A DNA stretch of 64,000 nucleotides from Streptomyces flavofungini (lineage in GTDB: Bacteria > Actinomycetota > Actinomycetes > Streptomycetales > Streptomycetaceae): assembly GCF_014650815.1 (NCBI RefSeq), contig NZ_BMVR01000001.1:682001-746000 (forward strand), given 5' to 3'. Made by a program: the position numbers and the translations under genes. The stretch's first letter is position 1, and each line of letters starts with the position of its first letter. Below are positions 1 to 7,598 of the stretch, piece by piece. The notes beneath the pieces were generated by a model that had not been told where the DNA came from, ran no database searches, and saw only the letters and a list, made by a program, of their open reading frames with translations.

Positions 1-1584
1 CAGGTCACGGAGATCTCCGTGTACGCGGTGCAGGTGGTCACGATGCTCGGGCTCGGGCTCGCGGTGGACTACGCGCTGCTCCTTGTGATGCGGTTCCGGG
101 AGGAGCGGGTACGGGAGGACGACGTGGTGCGGGCGGTGCGGGCGACGGTCGCGCACGCCGGGCGGACCGTGCTGTTCTCCGGGCTGACGGTGGCCGTGTG
201 CCTGTCGGGGCTCGTGTGGTTCCCGAGCCCGTTCCTGCGGAGCATGGGACTTGCGGCGGGCGCGGTGGTCGTGGTCGACATGCTGGCGGCGCTGACGCTG
301 CTGCCCGCGCTGCTCACGCTGTTCGGGGGCCGGATGACGCCGAGGGAGCGCAGGTCGCGCGGCGGCGGGTGGTTCCGCTTCCCGGGACGTCGGGCCCCGC
401 GCAAGGCCCGTACGGCAGCGGCCACTTCACACACGGCCACGACGGAGATGGCCACCGCGCCGGAAGCAGCCGCACCCGCGAAGGCGCCCGGGGCCTTCTT
501 CGCCCGCCTCGCCCTGTTCTCCCTGCGCCGCCCCCTCGCCGTCGTGGTGACCGTCGTGGCCGGGCTCGTCGTGCTCGCGCTGCCGGTGTTCGGGCTGCGC
601 ATCGAGATCGGCGACGCGCGCCAGCTGCCGCACGACACCGAGGCGCGCCAGCTGCACGACGCCGTGCACGCGCACTACCCGCCGGGCACGGGCACCGACA
701 CCGTCGACGTCCTGATCAGGCCGGGCGCGGACCCGGACTGCGCACGCAAGATCCGCGCGCTGCCGGGCGTGACCCGGGTGGAGAACGGGCGGATGACCGA
801 CGGCACGATCCTGCTGCGCCTGACGCCGCGCGGTTCGGCGGACGGCCCGGAGGCGACCCGTCTGGTGGAGCGGGTACGGGACCTGCGCGGCACCGAACCC
901 GTCGAGGTCACCGGCGACGCGGCCCGGCTCGTGGACTTCCGCGAGATGCTCGCCGACCGTGCCCCGTGGGCCGTACTGACCGTCCTCGCGGGCCTGTTCG
1001 CCCTGCTCTTCGCCTTCACCGGGTCGCTGCTCAGCCCGCTGCGGACGCTCCTGACGACGCTCCTGAGCCTCGGTGCCGCGCTCGGCGTGGTGGTGTGGGT
1101 GTTCCAGGACGGGCACGGCGCGAGCCTGCTCGGCGGCGAGGGACTCGGGGCGCTCAGTCTGACCGCGCCGCCGCTGATCATCGCGATCGCGTTCGGCCTG
1201 GCGATGGACTACGAGCTGTTCATCCTGGCGCGGATGCGCGAGTCGTGGGTGGAGACCGGCGACCACCGGACGGCGATCGTGTCGGGGCTGCGCAGCTCGG
1301 GGCGCGTGGTGAGCTGCGCGGCGCTGCTCCTCGCGATCGTGTTCGGCGGGTTCATGACGGGCGGCTTCTCGCCGATCCTGCAGATCGGGCTCGGCCTGAC
1401 GCTGGCGGTCCTGATCGACGCGACGGTCGTGCGGATGTTCCTGGTACCGGCGGCGATGGCGCTGCTCGGGCGCCGTGCGTGGTGGGCGCCGCCGGGGCTG
1501 CGGCGGCTGCACGAGCGGTACGGGCTCTCCGAGGGGCCGGTGCCGGCTGCCCGCCGGGACAGCACGACCATGTCCACCCGCTAG
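1..1584 (+). CDS. MMPL/RND-family transporter, 5'-truncated by window edge
   Basis: C-terminal part (about 527 residues) of an actinobacterial MMPL membrane transporter, a family that exports lipids and other hydrophobic molecules using the proton gradient. The frame is open from base 1, so the true start lies outside the window. Seen: a first membrane block with the family-type GLGLAVDYALLL segment near the start, a charged Ala/Pro-rich cytoplasmic linker, an extracytoplasmic domain, then a second block of helices carrying a GLAMDYELFILARMRE segment, which is the usual second MMPL signature. The protein ends shortly after the last helix. The stop overlaps the end of the convergent small membrane gene by 4 bp. 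Substrate cannot be deduced. Confidence 0.9.
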   Translation, partial: QVTEISVYAVQVVTMLGLGLAVDYALLLVMRFREERVREDDVVRAVRATVAHAGRTVLFSGLTVAVCLSGLVWFPSPFLRSMGLAAGAVVVVDMLAALTLLPALLTLFGGRMTPRERRSRGGGWFRFPGRRAPRKARTAAATSHTATTEMATAPEAAAPAKAPGAFFARLALFSLRRPLAVVVTVVAGLVVLALPVFGLRIEIGDARQLPHDTEARQLHDAVHAHYPPGTGTDTVDVLIRPGADPDCARKIRALPGVTRVENGRMTDGTILLRLTPRGSADGPEATRLVERVRDLRGTEPVEVTGDAARLVDFREMLADRAPWAVLTVLAGLFALLFAFTGSLLSPLRTLLTTLLSLGAALGVVVWVFQDGHGASLLGGEGLGALSLTAPPLIIAIAFGLAMDYELFILARMRESWVETGDHRTAIVSGLRSSGRVVSCAALLLAIVFGGFMTGGFSPILQIGLGLTLAVLIDATVVRMFLVPAAMALLGRRAWWAPPGLRRLHERYGLSEGPVPAARRDSTTMSTR

Positions 1585-1940
1585 GACAGCACCACCACGT
1601 CCATGAGCAGCGCCGCGACCAGGCCGGCACCCAGCAGATAGCTGCCGAGCCTGGTCCGGCCGCGTCTGCTGAGCTCGATGACCAGGCCGCAGAGGATGAG
1701 CAGCAGTCCGTACACGCCCACGACGAGCACGGACGACCGGCTCGCGAGCCGGACGGCGAGCAGCACGGCCGCCGTGGCCATCAGGAGCGAGGCGGCGCCG
1801 ATGCGCAGCCGCCGGGCCTGGCGCGGGGTGAGCCCGAGACGTTCGGGCGCGTCGGCGGGCTCGTCGGCGAACGGCTCCTGGCCGGACGGCGCTTCGTCGG
1901 CGGCCGCTTCGTCGGAGGGCGCTTGGTCAGGGACGCTCAT
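1581..1940 (-). CDS. small three-helix membrane protein, unknown function
   Basis: About 119 residues. The first 33 are acidic and rich in Ala, Asp, Glu and Pro. Three hydrophobic segments follow, separated by short basic stretches (RQARRLR, SRRGRTR). The start was placed at the ATG giving MSVPDQAP; a longer in-frame reading upstream lacks a convincing ribosome site. I do not recognise a family. Such proteins are common, unnamed Streptomyces membrane proteins. It converges on the MMPL gene with a 4-bp stop overlap. Confidence 0.65.
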   Translation of the reverse strand: MSVPDQAPSDEAAADEAPSGQEPFADEPADAPERLGLTPRQARRLRIGAASLLMATAAVLLAVRLASRSSVLVVGVYGLLLILCGLVIELSRRGRTRLGSYLLGAGLVAALLMDVVVLS

Positions 1941-2014
1941 GACCCGGAAGCGTAGTCGAGGGGTACACGTCAAGAGATCCAGGCCCACGGGTACTCGGGC
2001 CCGCGGGTGGGGGC

Positions 2015-2689
2015 TCAGCCCCGCAGATACGCGAGGACCGCGAGCACCCGCCGGTGCGTCCCGTCGGTGACCGGCAGGTCGAGCTTGGCGAGGATGTTGC
2101 CGACGTGCTTGCCCACCGCCGCCTCCGTGACGACGAGTTCGGCGGCGACGGCCGCGTTCGAGCGGCCCTCGGCGACGAGGGCGAGGACCTCGCGCTCGCG
2201 CGGGGTCAGCCGCTCCAGGGGGTCGCGGCGGCGGCGCAGCAACTGGCGTACGACTTCGGGGTCCACGACGGTGCCGCCCGCCGCGACCCGCGTGAACGCG
2301 TCGACGAACTGCTCGACCTGGCCCACCCGGTCCTTCAGGAGATAGCCGACGCCGCCGCCGTCCCCGGTGTCGAGCAACTCGGCGGCGTACGACCGCTGGA
2401 CGTACTGGCTGAGCACGAGCACCGGCAGCCCGGGCCGCTCCGCGCGCAGGGCGATCGCGGCGCGCAGCCCCTCGTCCTGGAATCCGGGCGGCATCCGCAC
2501 GTCGGTGACGACGATGTCCGGTTCGTACGTGGCCACGGCGTCCCGCAGCGCGTCCGCGTCGCCGACCGCGGCCACCACCTCGTGCCCGAACCGGCCGAGC
2601 ACCCCGACCAGGCCCTCGCGCAGCAGCACACTGTCCTCGGCGAGGACTACTCGGTGGGCGCGGGGCCGCTCGGTGGGCGCGGGGTGCAC
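2015..2689 (-). CDS. LuxR/NarL-family response regulator
   Basis: Cytoplasmic response regulator of 224 residues. The receiver domain (about 12-130) has the acidic pair AED, phospho-acceptor Asp63 in VTDVRMPP and the conserved Lys in YLLKD. A LuxR-type helix-turn-helix (about 160-220, LTPREREVLALVAEGRSN) binds DNA. The start is a GTG giving MHPAPTERPR, 43 nt inside the end of the upstream histidine kinase gene, because the later codons before VVLAED are not start codons. Overlap with the kinase implies translational coupling and a cognate pair. Target genes are unknown; the adjacent MMPL exporter is a plausible but unproved target. Confidence 0.9.
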   Translation of the reverse strand: MHPAPTERPRAHRVVLAEDSVLLREGLVGVLGRFGHEVVAAVGDADALRDAVATYEPDIVVTDVRMPPGFQDEGLRAAIALRAERPGLPVLVLSQYVQRSYAAELLDTGDGGGVGYLLKDRVGQVEQFVDAFTRVAAGGTVVDPEVVRQLLRRRRDPLERLTPREREVLALVAEGRSNAAVAAELVVTEAAVGKHVGNILAKLDLPVTDGTHRRVLAVLAYLRG

Positions 2690-3975
2690 GGGATCTCCAA
2701 GGTCAGGACGGTGGGGCCACCGGGCGGGCTGGTGACGGTCAGTGTGCCATCGAGGACGGCGAGGCGGTCGGCGAGCCCGGTGAGGCCGGAGCCGCGGGCG
2801 GGGTCGGCGCCGCCGGTGCCGTCGTCGCGCACGGTCAGGCGCAGGGCGCCGTCGGCGTGGCGGGCGCGCACGGCGGCGCGGGTGGCGCCGCTGTGCCGGG
2901 CGACGTTGGTGAGGGCTTCGCGGACGGCGAAGTAGGCGGCGGACTCGACGGGTTCGGACAGCCGGGGCAGCCCGGCGCCGCTGTCCACCGCCACGTCGAC
3001 GGGGACGGGCGAGCGGTCGGCGGCGTCCTCGATGGCGGCGGGCAGGCCGTAGTCGGCGAGGACTTGGGGGTGGATGCCGCGGATGAGTTCCCGCAGTTCG
3101 GCGAGGACGGCGTCGGCCTCGCCGTGGGCGGAGGCGAGGCGGGCGGCGAGCGGGCTGCCCGCCTCGGCGTCGAGGCGGGCGAGGCCGAGGGTCATGCTGA
3201 GGGCGACCAGGCGCTGCTGGGCGCCGTCGTGCAAGTCCCGTTCGACGCGGCGGCGTTCGGCCTCGAAGGCGGTGACGAGGCGGGCCCGGGAGCGGGTCAC
3301 CTCGGCGAGCTGTGCCCGCGTCTCCGCCTCGCGCGGGGCGAGCAGGAGCCGGGCGAGGGCGGCGCGGGCGGCGGCGTACGCGCCGAGGGGGTAGAGCAGG
3401 GCGACGAGCAGGGCGAGGCCCAGGACGGCGGTGCCGCAGGCCGCCGGATAGCTCTCGACCAGCCAGAGCTTGGCCGGGCGTACGCCGCCCTCGGCGGGGC
3501 CGCCCGTGAGGGCGAGGTGGGCGGGGGCTCCGGCCAGGAGGAGGGGCAGGGCGAGGGTGCAGGCGGCCGCCGCCAGGTCCAGGGGCCACAGGACGAACGC
3601 CATGAGGACGGCGTACGCCAGCTCGCGCCACGTCGCCTGCTCGCGGACGCGCAGCCGCAGCCAGGCGGTGAGGCCCGGGGCGTCCGGGGCGCGGTGGGGG
3701 CTCGGCGCGGGCGCCGGGTCGACGGAGCGGAGCCTGCGGCGCTCCAGGGCGGCGACGGGGAGGCCCACGAAGGCGAGAGCGGCGAGGAGGGGCAGCCCCA
3801 CCAGGAACACGCTGAGAACGACCCCCACGGCAAGGGACGCCACCAGCGTGACCAGCACGGGTACGCCGACGAGCGCCCCGCCGCCCACGTACGCGGCCGC
3901 CCGCCACGGCGCGGCCCCCCGCAGGTACCGTCGGCCACCGCCCCGCAGGTCGGCCCACACACTCTCCCGTCCCAT
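2647..3975 (-). CDS. sensor histidine kinase, DesK/NarX (HisKA_3) class
   Basis: Membrane-bound sensor kinase of 442 residues. The N-terminal third has about four hydrophobic segments (about 27-75 and 120-205), resembling the membrane sensor module common in Streptomyces kinases. The dimerisation/phospho-acceptor helix has ERDLHDGAQQR with His249. The HATPase domain shows an N-box-like REALTNVARHSGA and a G-box DDGTGG followed by GSGLTGLADR. It is the first gene of the two-gene operon with the response regulator. The signal sensed is not evident. Confidence 0.9.
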   Translation of the reverse strand: MGRESVWADLRGGGRRYLRGAAPWRAAAYVGGGALVGVPVLVTLVASLAVGVVLSVFLVGLPLLAALAFVGLPVAALERRRLRSVDPAPAPSPHRAPDAPGLTAWLRLRVREQATWRELAYAVLMAFVLWPLDLAAAACTLALPLLLAGAPAHLALTGGPAEGGVRPAKLWLVESYPAACGTAVLGLALLVALLYPLGAYAAARAALARLLLAPREAETRAQLAEVTRSRARLVTAFEAERRRVERDLHDGAQQRLVALSMTLGLARLDAEAGSPLAARLASAHGEADAVLAELRELIRGIHPQVLADYGLPAAIEDAADRSPVPVDVAVDSGAGLPRLSEPVESAAYFAVREALTNVARHSGATRAAVRARHADGALRLTVRDDGTGGADPARGSGLTGLADRLAVLDGTLTVTSPPGGPTVLTLEIPCTPRPPSGPAPTE

Positions 3976-4010
3976 GCCCGCACGCTACCGACCCGCCGCC
4001 GAGCCCTCAT

Positions 4011-4064
4011 CAGGCACCGAGCCCCCAAAAGGCACCGAACCCCCCTCAGGCACCGAACCCCGCC
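4011..4064. repeat. 18-bp direct repeat, three copies, upstream of the kinase gene
   Basis: The core AGGCACCGA recurs at 4012, 4030 and 4048, exactly 18 bp apart, with similar C-rich tails. It lies between the stop of the acyl-CoA ligase and the start of the histidine kinase, about 36 nt upstream of the kinase ATG, where a promoter or activator site would be expected. Confidence 0.7.
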
Positions 4065-4065
4065 T

Positions 4066-5814
4066 TCACCCCAACAACCCCTCCCGCCCCCTCTCCCGAA
4101 ACTCCCCCACCACCCCCTCGGCATCCCTCACCGTGAACTCCCGATAAGCCCCACCCCCACCAGGCCGCCACCACACAACCCCCGCCTCCACCCCGGCCGT
4201 GGCCCCCACCCCAACCTCAACCCCGGCCCCGGCCCCAGCCCCAGCCCCAGCCCCAGCCCCAGCCCCAACGCAGCGAAACCCCTCCCTGCGCAGCGCGCCC
4301 CGCGCCACCTTGTGCGTAGCGGTCACGGGCAACCGTGGCAGCACCCGCACGAACCGAGGCGCCATCTTCGTCCCCAAATCCCCCTGTTCCAGCAGAAACT
4401 CGGCGAAGGCCAACGGGTCGAAGGACGACACCCCCGCCCGCAGCGCGAGCGCCGCCATCACCTGATCCCCGGCAACAGGGTCCGGCACGGCGTACACGGC
4501 GACACCCACCACCGGCTCCCACCGCGCGAGGATCGCCTCGATCACCGCCGCCGCCAGGTTCTCGCTGTCGACCCGCAGCCGGTCGTCCGCGCGCCCGGCG
4601 AAGTACAAGTACCCCTCGGCATCGCGGTAGAAGAGGTCCCCGGTCCAGTACCAACCGTCCCCCCGGACCCGCTCCGCCTCGGCCGCCGCGTTGCGCCAGT
4701 AGCCCTCGAAGGGGCTGCGCCCCCGGTTGACCAGCTCGCCGATCGCCGCGTCCCCGTTGAGCAGCCGCCCGCCGGGCCCGAACTCGGCCGCCGCGCACTC
4801 CGCCCCGGTCCCGGGGTCGAGCACGGCGAGGTCGTCCCCGGGCGCGGCCCGCCCGATCGCCCCCTGGGGCGTGCCGGGCGAGCGCTGGATGGCGGCCCCG
4901 CCCTCCGACGACCCGTACCCCTCGACGAGCCGCACCCCGAACCGCTCCTCGAAGCGCCGCGCGTCCACCGCCCCGGCCTCGGTGCCGAAGCCGAGGCGCA
5001 GCGGGTGCGCGCGGTCGTCGGCGCGGGCGGGCGTGGCGAGGAGGTACTGCACGGCCCGGCCGACGTACGTGAAGTAGGTGGCGCCGAACCACCGTACGTC
5101 CGTGAGGAATCCGGACGCGGAGAAGCGCCGCCGCAGCGCGACCCCGGCCCCGGCGGCGACCGCGGGCGCCCAGTCGGCGATGACGGCGTTGCCGTGGAAC
5201 ATGGGCATGCAGACGTAGTGGACGTCGTCGGGCCGCACGCCGAAGTGCGTACAGAGGGAGTGCCCGGCCGCCGCGAGCCGCCGCTGGCTGCACACGGCGG
5301 CCTTGGGGGCGCCGGTCGACCCGGAGGTGAAGTAGAGGAGCAGCCGGGCGGCGGGGGTGGCGGCCGGGGACGGCTCCGGTGCGGCCCCGGCGTAGGGCGC
5401 GAGGAGTTCGTCGTACGCGGCCGTGTCCGTGACCAGGATCCGTACGCCGGGCAGGTCGAGCCCGGTGAGCAGGGGCAGGTGGGCCCGCTCGGTCACGAGC
5501 ACCTGGCAGTCGGTGTGCAGGATGTCGCGGGCGAGTTCGGCGCCGCGCCGGGTCGGGTTGATCCCGGCGACGGCCGCCCCGGCCAGCGCGGCGGCGCTCA
5601 GCCACAGCGGGTACTCGGGGGTGTTGTCGAGCAGGACGCCGAGGTGCGGTGCCCGGCGCGCGGAAAGCAGGTCCCGCAGCAGCGCGGCCCGCGCCGCCGC
5701 GCCCGCGGCGACCTGGTGGTGGCTGAGTTCCTGGTCCTCGAAGCGGAGCCCGGGGCGGTGGTCGCCCCACCGCGCGAGGACGAGTTCCGCGACCGTCTCG
5801 GGTTCGGACTTCAT
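4066..5814 (-). CDS. AMP-binding long-chain acyl-CoA ligase-like protein (FadD family)
   Basis: Adenylate-forming enzyme of 582 residues predicted to activate a fatty or other carboxylic acid with ATP and CoA. Seen: P-loop FTSGSTGAPK (162-171), the A5-like motif GYGSSEGG, the A7-like segment WYWTGDLFY, a hinge region GRADDRLRVDSEN and a C-terminal VTATHKVARGAL segment holding the likely catalytic Lys. Organisation resembles actinobacterial FadD17-type ligases. Beyond the normal C-terminus is an odd tail of about 60 residues made of Gly-Ala and Gly-Val dipeptides, encoded by a hexanucleotide repeat. The likely operator for a TetR-type repressor lies just upstream, but no regulator gene is adjacent. 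Substrate is unknown. Confidence 0.85.
   Translation of the reverse strand: MKSEPETVAELVLARWGDHRPGLRFEDQELSHHQVAAGAAARAALLRDLLSARRAPHLGVLLDNTPEYPLWLSAAALAGAAVAGINPTRRGAELARDILHTDCQVLVTERAHLPLLTGLDLPGVRILVTDTAAYDELLAPYAGAAPEPSPAATPAARLLLYFTSGSTGAPKAAVCSQRRLAAAGHSLCTHFGVRPDDVHYVCMPMFHGNAVIADWAPAVAAGAGVALRRRFSASGFLTDVRWFGATYFTYVGRAVQYLLATPARADDRAHPLRLGFGTEAGAVDARRFEERFGVRLVEGYGSSEGGAAIQRSPGTPQGAIGRAAPGDDLAVLDPGTGAECAAAEFGPGGRLLNGDAAIGELVNRGRSPFEGYWRNAAAEAERVRGDGWYWTGDLFYRDAEGYLYFAGRADDRLRVDSENLAAAVIEAILARWEPVVGVAVYAVPDPVAGDQVMAALALRAGVSSFDPLAFAEFLLEQGDLGTKMAPRFVRVLPRLPVTATHKVARGALRREGFRCVGAGAGAGAGAGAGAGVEVGVGATAGVEAGVVWWRPGGGGAYREFTVRDAEGVVGEFRERGREGLLG
4221..4268. repeat. hexanucleotide repeat (CCCCRG)n inside the ligase gene
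   Basis: Eight near-perfect 6-bp units (CCCCGG twice, CCCCAG five times, CCCCAA once). Read on the minus strand they encode alternating Gly-Ala near the C-terminus of the acyl-CoA ligase. Because the unit is two codons long, copy-number change would preserve the reading frame. Confidence 0.85.
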
Positions 5815-5830
5815 GGCGGCGCACGATAAT

Positions 5831-5843
5831 TGACGTACCGTCA
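5831..5843. promoter_or_regulatory. putative TetR-type operator TGACG-N3-CGTCA
   Basis: Perfect inverted repeat TGACG-TAC-CGTCA, 17 nt upstream of the acyl-CoA ligase ATG. Palindromes of this form are typical TetR-family binding sites in front of actinobacterial fatty-acid genes (known in general terms; the regulator here is inferred). Its closeness to the start suggests that it overlaps the promoter or the 5' end of the transcript. Confidence 0.5.
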
Positions 5844-5904
5844 GAAGTGGAGGGGCGAGACGGCTCGGCGCACCCCGGACAGCACGATGCCGGGGCCGTC
5901 CTGC

Positions 5905-5933
5905 GCACGCCGCCGCCTCCGCGGACGGCGTGC
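5905..5933 (-). terminator. hairpin terminator downstream of lpmP
   Basis: Stem GCACGCCG (5905-5912) pairs with CGGCGTGC (5926-5933) over a GC-rich loop, about 43 nt past the lpmP stop. There is no T-tract, as is usual for Streptomyces terminators. Confidence 0.5.
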
Positions 5934-5975
5934 ACAGAACTTACCCGTGGGGGGTGGCAGTTCCGCTGGACCAGG

Positions 5976-6575
5976 TCAGAACTGAACGTCCGAGCAGGCG
6001 TAGAACGCGTTCCCCGTGTCGTGGACGGTCCATACGGCCACGATCACGTGGTGGCCGCTGCGGCCGCCGGGGATCGTGCCGCTGTGCGACAGGGTCGCGG
6101 GCGGCTGCTGGCCGCCATAGGGGACGTTGAGGAACGGCTGGGTGTCGAGCGCCGCCCGGGTCACCGGCTGGCCCTCGTTCCAACCCTGCTTGGTGATGTA
6201 GTACTTGAAGTCGGTGGTCCGGTGCCGGGCCGTGAACTGCCAGCGGAAGCTGTAGTTCTGACCGGCCGAGACCTTCGTCGTGGGCCAGGCGCCGCCGCCC
6301 GGCTTGGTCGCCTTGTCCAGCGAACTGAAGCCCGCGATGCCGGCGGAGCATATCTTTCCGTCGGCCGGACCGGACGCCGGGAAGCCCTTGGGGCCCTCGA
6401 CGCTCTGCGGTTCGTACTGGATGGCGCCACAGCCGGTCACCACGCCCTTGGCGCAGTTGATCTGACGGCTTGCTGGCAGGTCGGTGTAGCCATGGCTGCT
6501 GGCGCCGCCGGTCGAGAGCACGAACGCTCCCACCGTCGCCATCCCGAGCATGGCCGCGGAAATCTTCTTTCGCAT
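5976..6575 (-). CDS. lpmP: secreted AA10 lytic polysaccharide monooxygenase
   Basis: Single-domain copper LPMO of 199 residues that oxidatively cleaves chitin or cellulose-type glycans outside the cell. The signal peptide is residues 1-27; cleavage after ASS leaves His28 (HGYTDLPASR) as the N-terminal histidine-brace residue. The second brace His is His118 in TARHRT, and the axial aromatic is Phe191 in NAFYACSD. Four cysteines can form disulfides. The ribosome site AGGAG lies 7 nt before the ATG. Position in the csl neighbourhood (cslA, glxA and cslZ 6-11 kb away) matches the S. coelicolor SCO2833-2838 arrangement, where this LPMO (LpmP) acts with CslA/GlxA on hyphal-tip glycan. A DasR-like site lies about 226 nt upstream. 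Confidence 0.93.
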   Translation of the reverse strand: MRKKISAAMLGMATVGAFVLSTGGASSHGYTDLPASRQINCAKGVVTGCGAIQYEPQSVEGPKGFPASGPADGKICSAGIAGFSSLDKATKPGGGAWPTTKVSAGQNYSFRWQFTARHRTTDFKYYITKQGWNEGQPVTRAALDTQPFLNVPYGGQQPPATLSHSGTIPGGRSGHHVIVAVWTVHDTGNAFYACSDVQF

Positions 6576-6798
6576 GCTGCCGCTCCTGAAGAACGTGGGG
6601 GTGTTCCATGAGCCGTGCGCGCGCTAACGGTCGTGCGTCGCCCTTCGAGGCACCGTCGGTTCCCGAGACTGCTGCGTACCTCTGGGGGCGATGTTGGGGA
6701 AGTACTTGCTGTGCTTGTGGTGCTTGCTGTTCTTGTCGTGCGTGAAGTGCGGGTCGTGCGTACTGCTGATGCTGCGTGACGTGCGATCCTGCGTGTTC

Positions 6799-6814
6799 TG
6801 CGGTCTAGACCAAG
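6799..6814 (-). promoter_or_regulatory. DasR-like responsive element upstream of lpmP
   Basis: On the minus strand the sequence reads CTTGGTCTAGACCGCA; its core TGGTCTAGACC is identical to the core of the published DasR site A(C/G)TGGTCTAGACCA(C/G)T. DasR is the GlcNAc-responsive repressor of chitinolytic genes. The site is about 226 nt upstream of the lpmP ATG and 11 nt past the stop of the kinase gene. The 6576-6798 leader contains no credible gene, so lpmP probably has a long 5' leader if the promoter is here. Confidence 0.65.
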
Positions 6815-6821
6815 CCTCAGA

Positions 6822-7511
6822 TTATTGCGAGTAGTTGAACATGTCCATACCAATCGTGGAGAGGATCCGGTCGCACCGCCCGCGCGAGGCCGCCACGAGT
6901 TCACCGTTCGGAACGTCGTTCTCCGCGACCCACGCGCGCGCCGCGTCCGGCCCCCGTCCGCCCGCCAACTGCCGCTCCACCAGCCGCCCCTGGAGCACCC
7001 CGGCGGGCGCCTCCAGGTACCAGCACGCCGCCATCAGCTCCCGCGCCGCCCGCCAGCCCGGCAGGTCGCACGCCAGGTAGTTGCCCTCGGTCACCACGAG
7101 CCGCGCGGCGGGCGCGACCCGGTGCCGGGCGGCGACGGGCTCGTGCAGGGTGCGGTCGTAATCGGGTACGTAGACATCGGCGGCCGTGTCGTCGAGGACC
7201 CGGTGCAGCAGGGCGAGGTACCCGCGCGCGTCGAAGCTCGGCTCCGAGCCCTTGCGGGACGTCAGGCCGAGGCGCTCCAGCTGGACGTTCGACAGATGGA
7301 AGCCGTCGAGGGGCAGATACGCGGCGCCGTCGCCCAGCTCGGCGACCAGCGCGCGGGCGAGGGTGGACTTCCCGGCACCGGGCGGCCCCGCGAGTCCGAG
7401 GACGACGCGCGGTCCGCGCTCGGTCAGCTGCCAGGCGTCGGCCGCCAGTGCCGTCAGGCTCGTGGCCGGATTCATGGGCGGGTTCATGGGCGGGGACGAT
7501 ACGACGGCCAC
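6822..7511 (-). CDS. P-loop nucleoside/sugar kinase-like protein (uridine kinase/PanK fold)
   Basis: Cytoplasmic kinase of 229 residues. Walker A GPPGAGKST is at 42-50, followed by a YLPLDGFHLSN segment that in uridine-kinase/phosphoribulokinase relatives carries the catalytic Asp, then YDRTLHEP and VVTEGNYL segments typical of 'nucleoside/nucleotide kinase family' proteins. The small-molecule substrate is unknown. The N-terminus contains a duplicated MNPP, with several possible starts within 14 codons. It runs in the same direction as lpmP but is separated from it by about 250 bp carrying the DasR-like site. Confidence 0.8.
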   Translation of the reverse strand: MAVVSSPPMNPPMNPATSLTALAADAWQLTERGPRVVLGLAGPPGAGKSTLARALVAELGDGAAYLPLDGFHLSNVQLERLGLTSRKGSEPSFDARGYLALLHRVLDDTAADVYVPDYDRTLHEPVAARHRVAPAARLVVTEGNYLACDLPGWRAARELMAACWYLEAPAGVLQGRLVERQLAGGRGPDAARAWVAENDVPNGELVAASRGRCDRILSTIGMDMFNYSQ

Positions 7512-7598
7512 GCTCGCGGCGGGCGGGCGCCCCGGCGTCGGGCGCCCGGGGTCGGGGGTGGGCAGGGCAGGCGCCGTCCCCGCCCGGCGGCCACGCCG

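Noticed and set aside
2857..5829. Very long open frame on the + strand opposite the kinase and ligase genes
   Set aside because: Typical antisense shadow of GC-rich genes. Its translation is Gly/Arg/Pro-rich without domains, while the minus-strand genes have full motifs.
6610..6810. Minus-strand His/Lys-rich frame (HDKNSKHHKHSKYF) in the lpmP leader
   Set aside because: No start codon between the preceding stop and the peptide, and low-complexity origin is likely.
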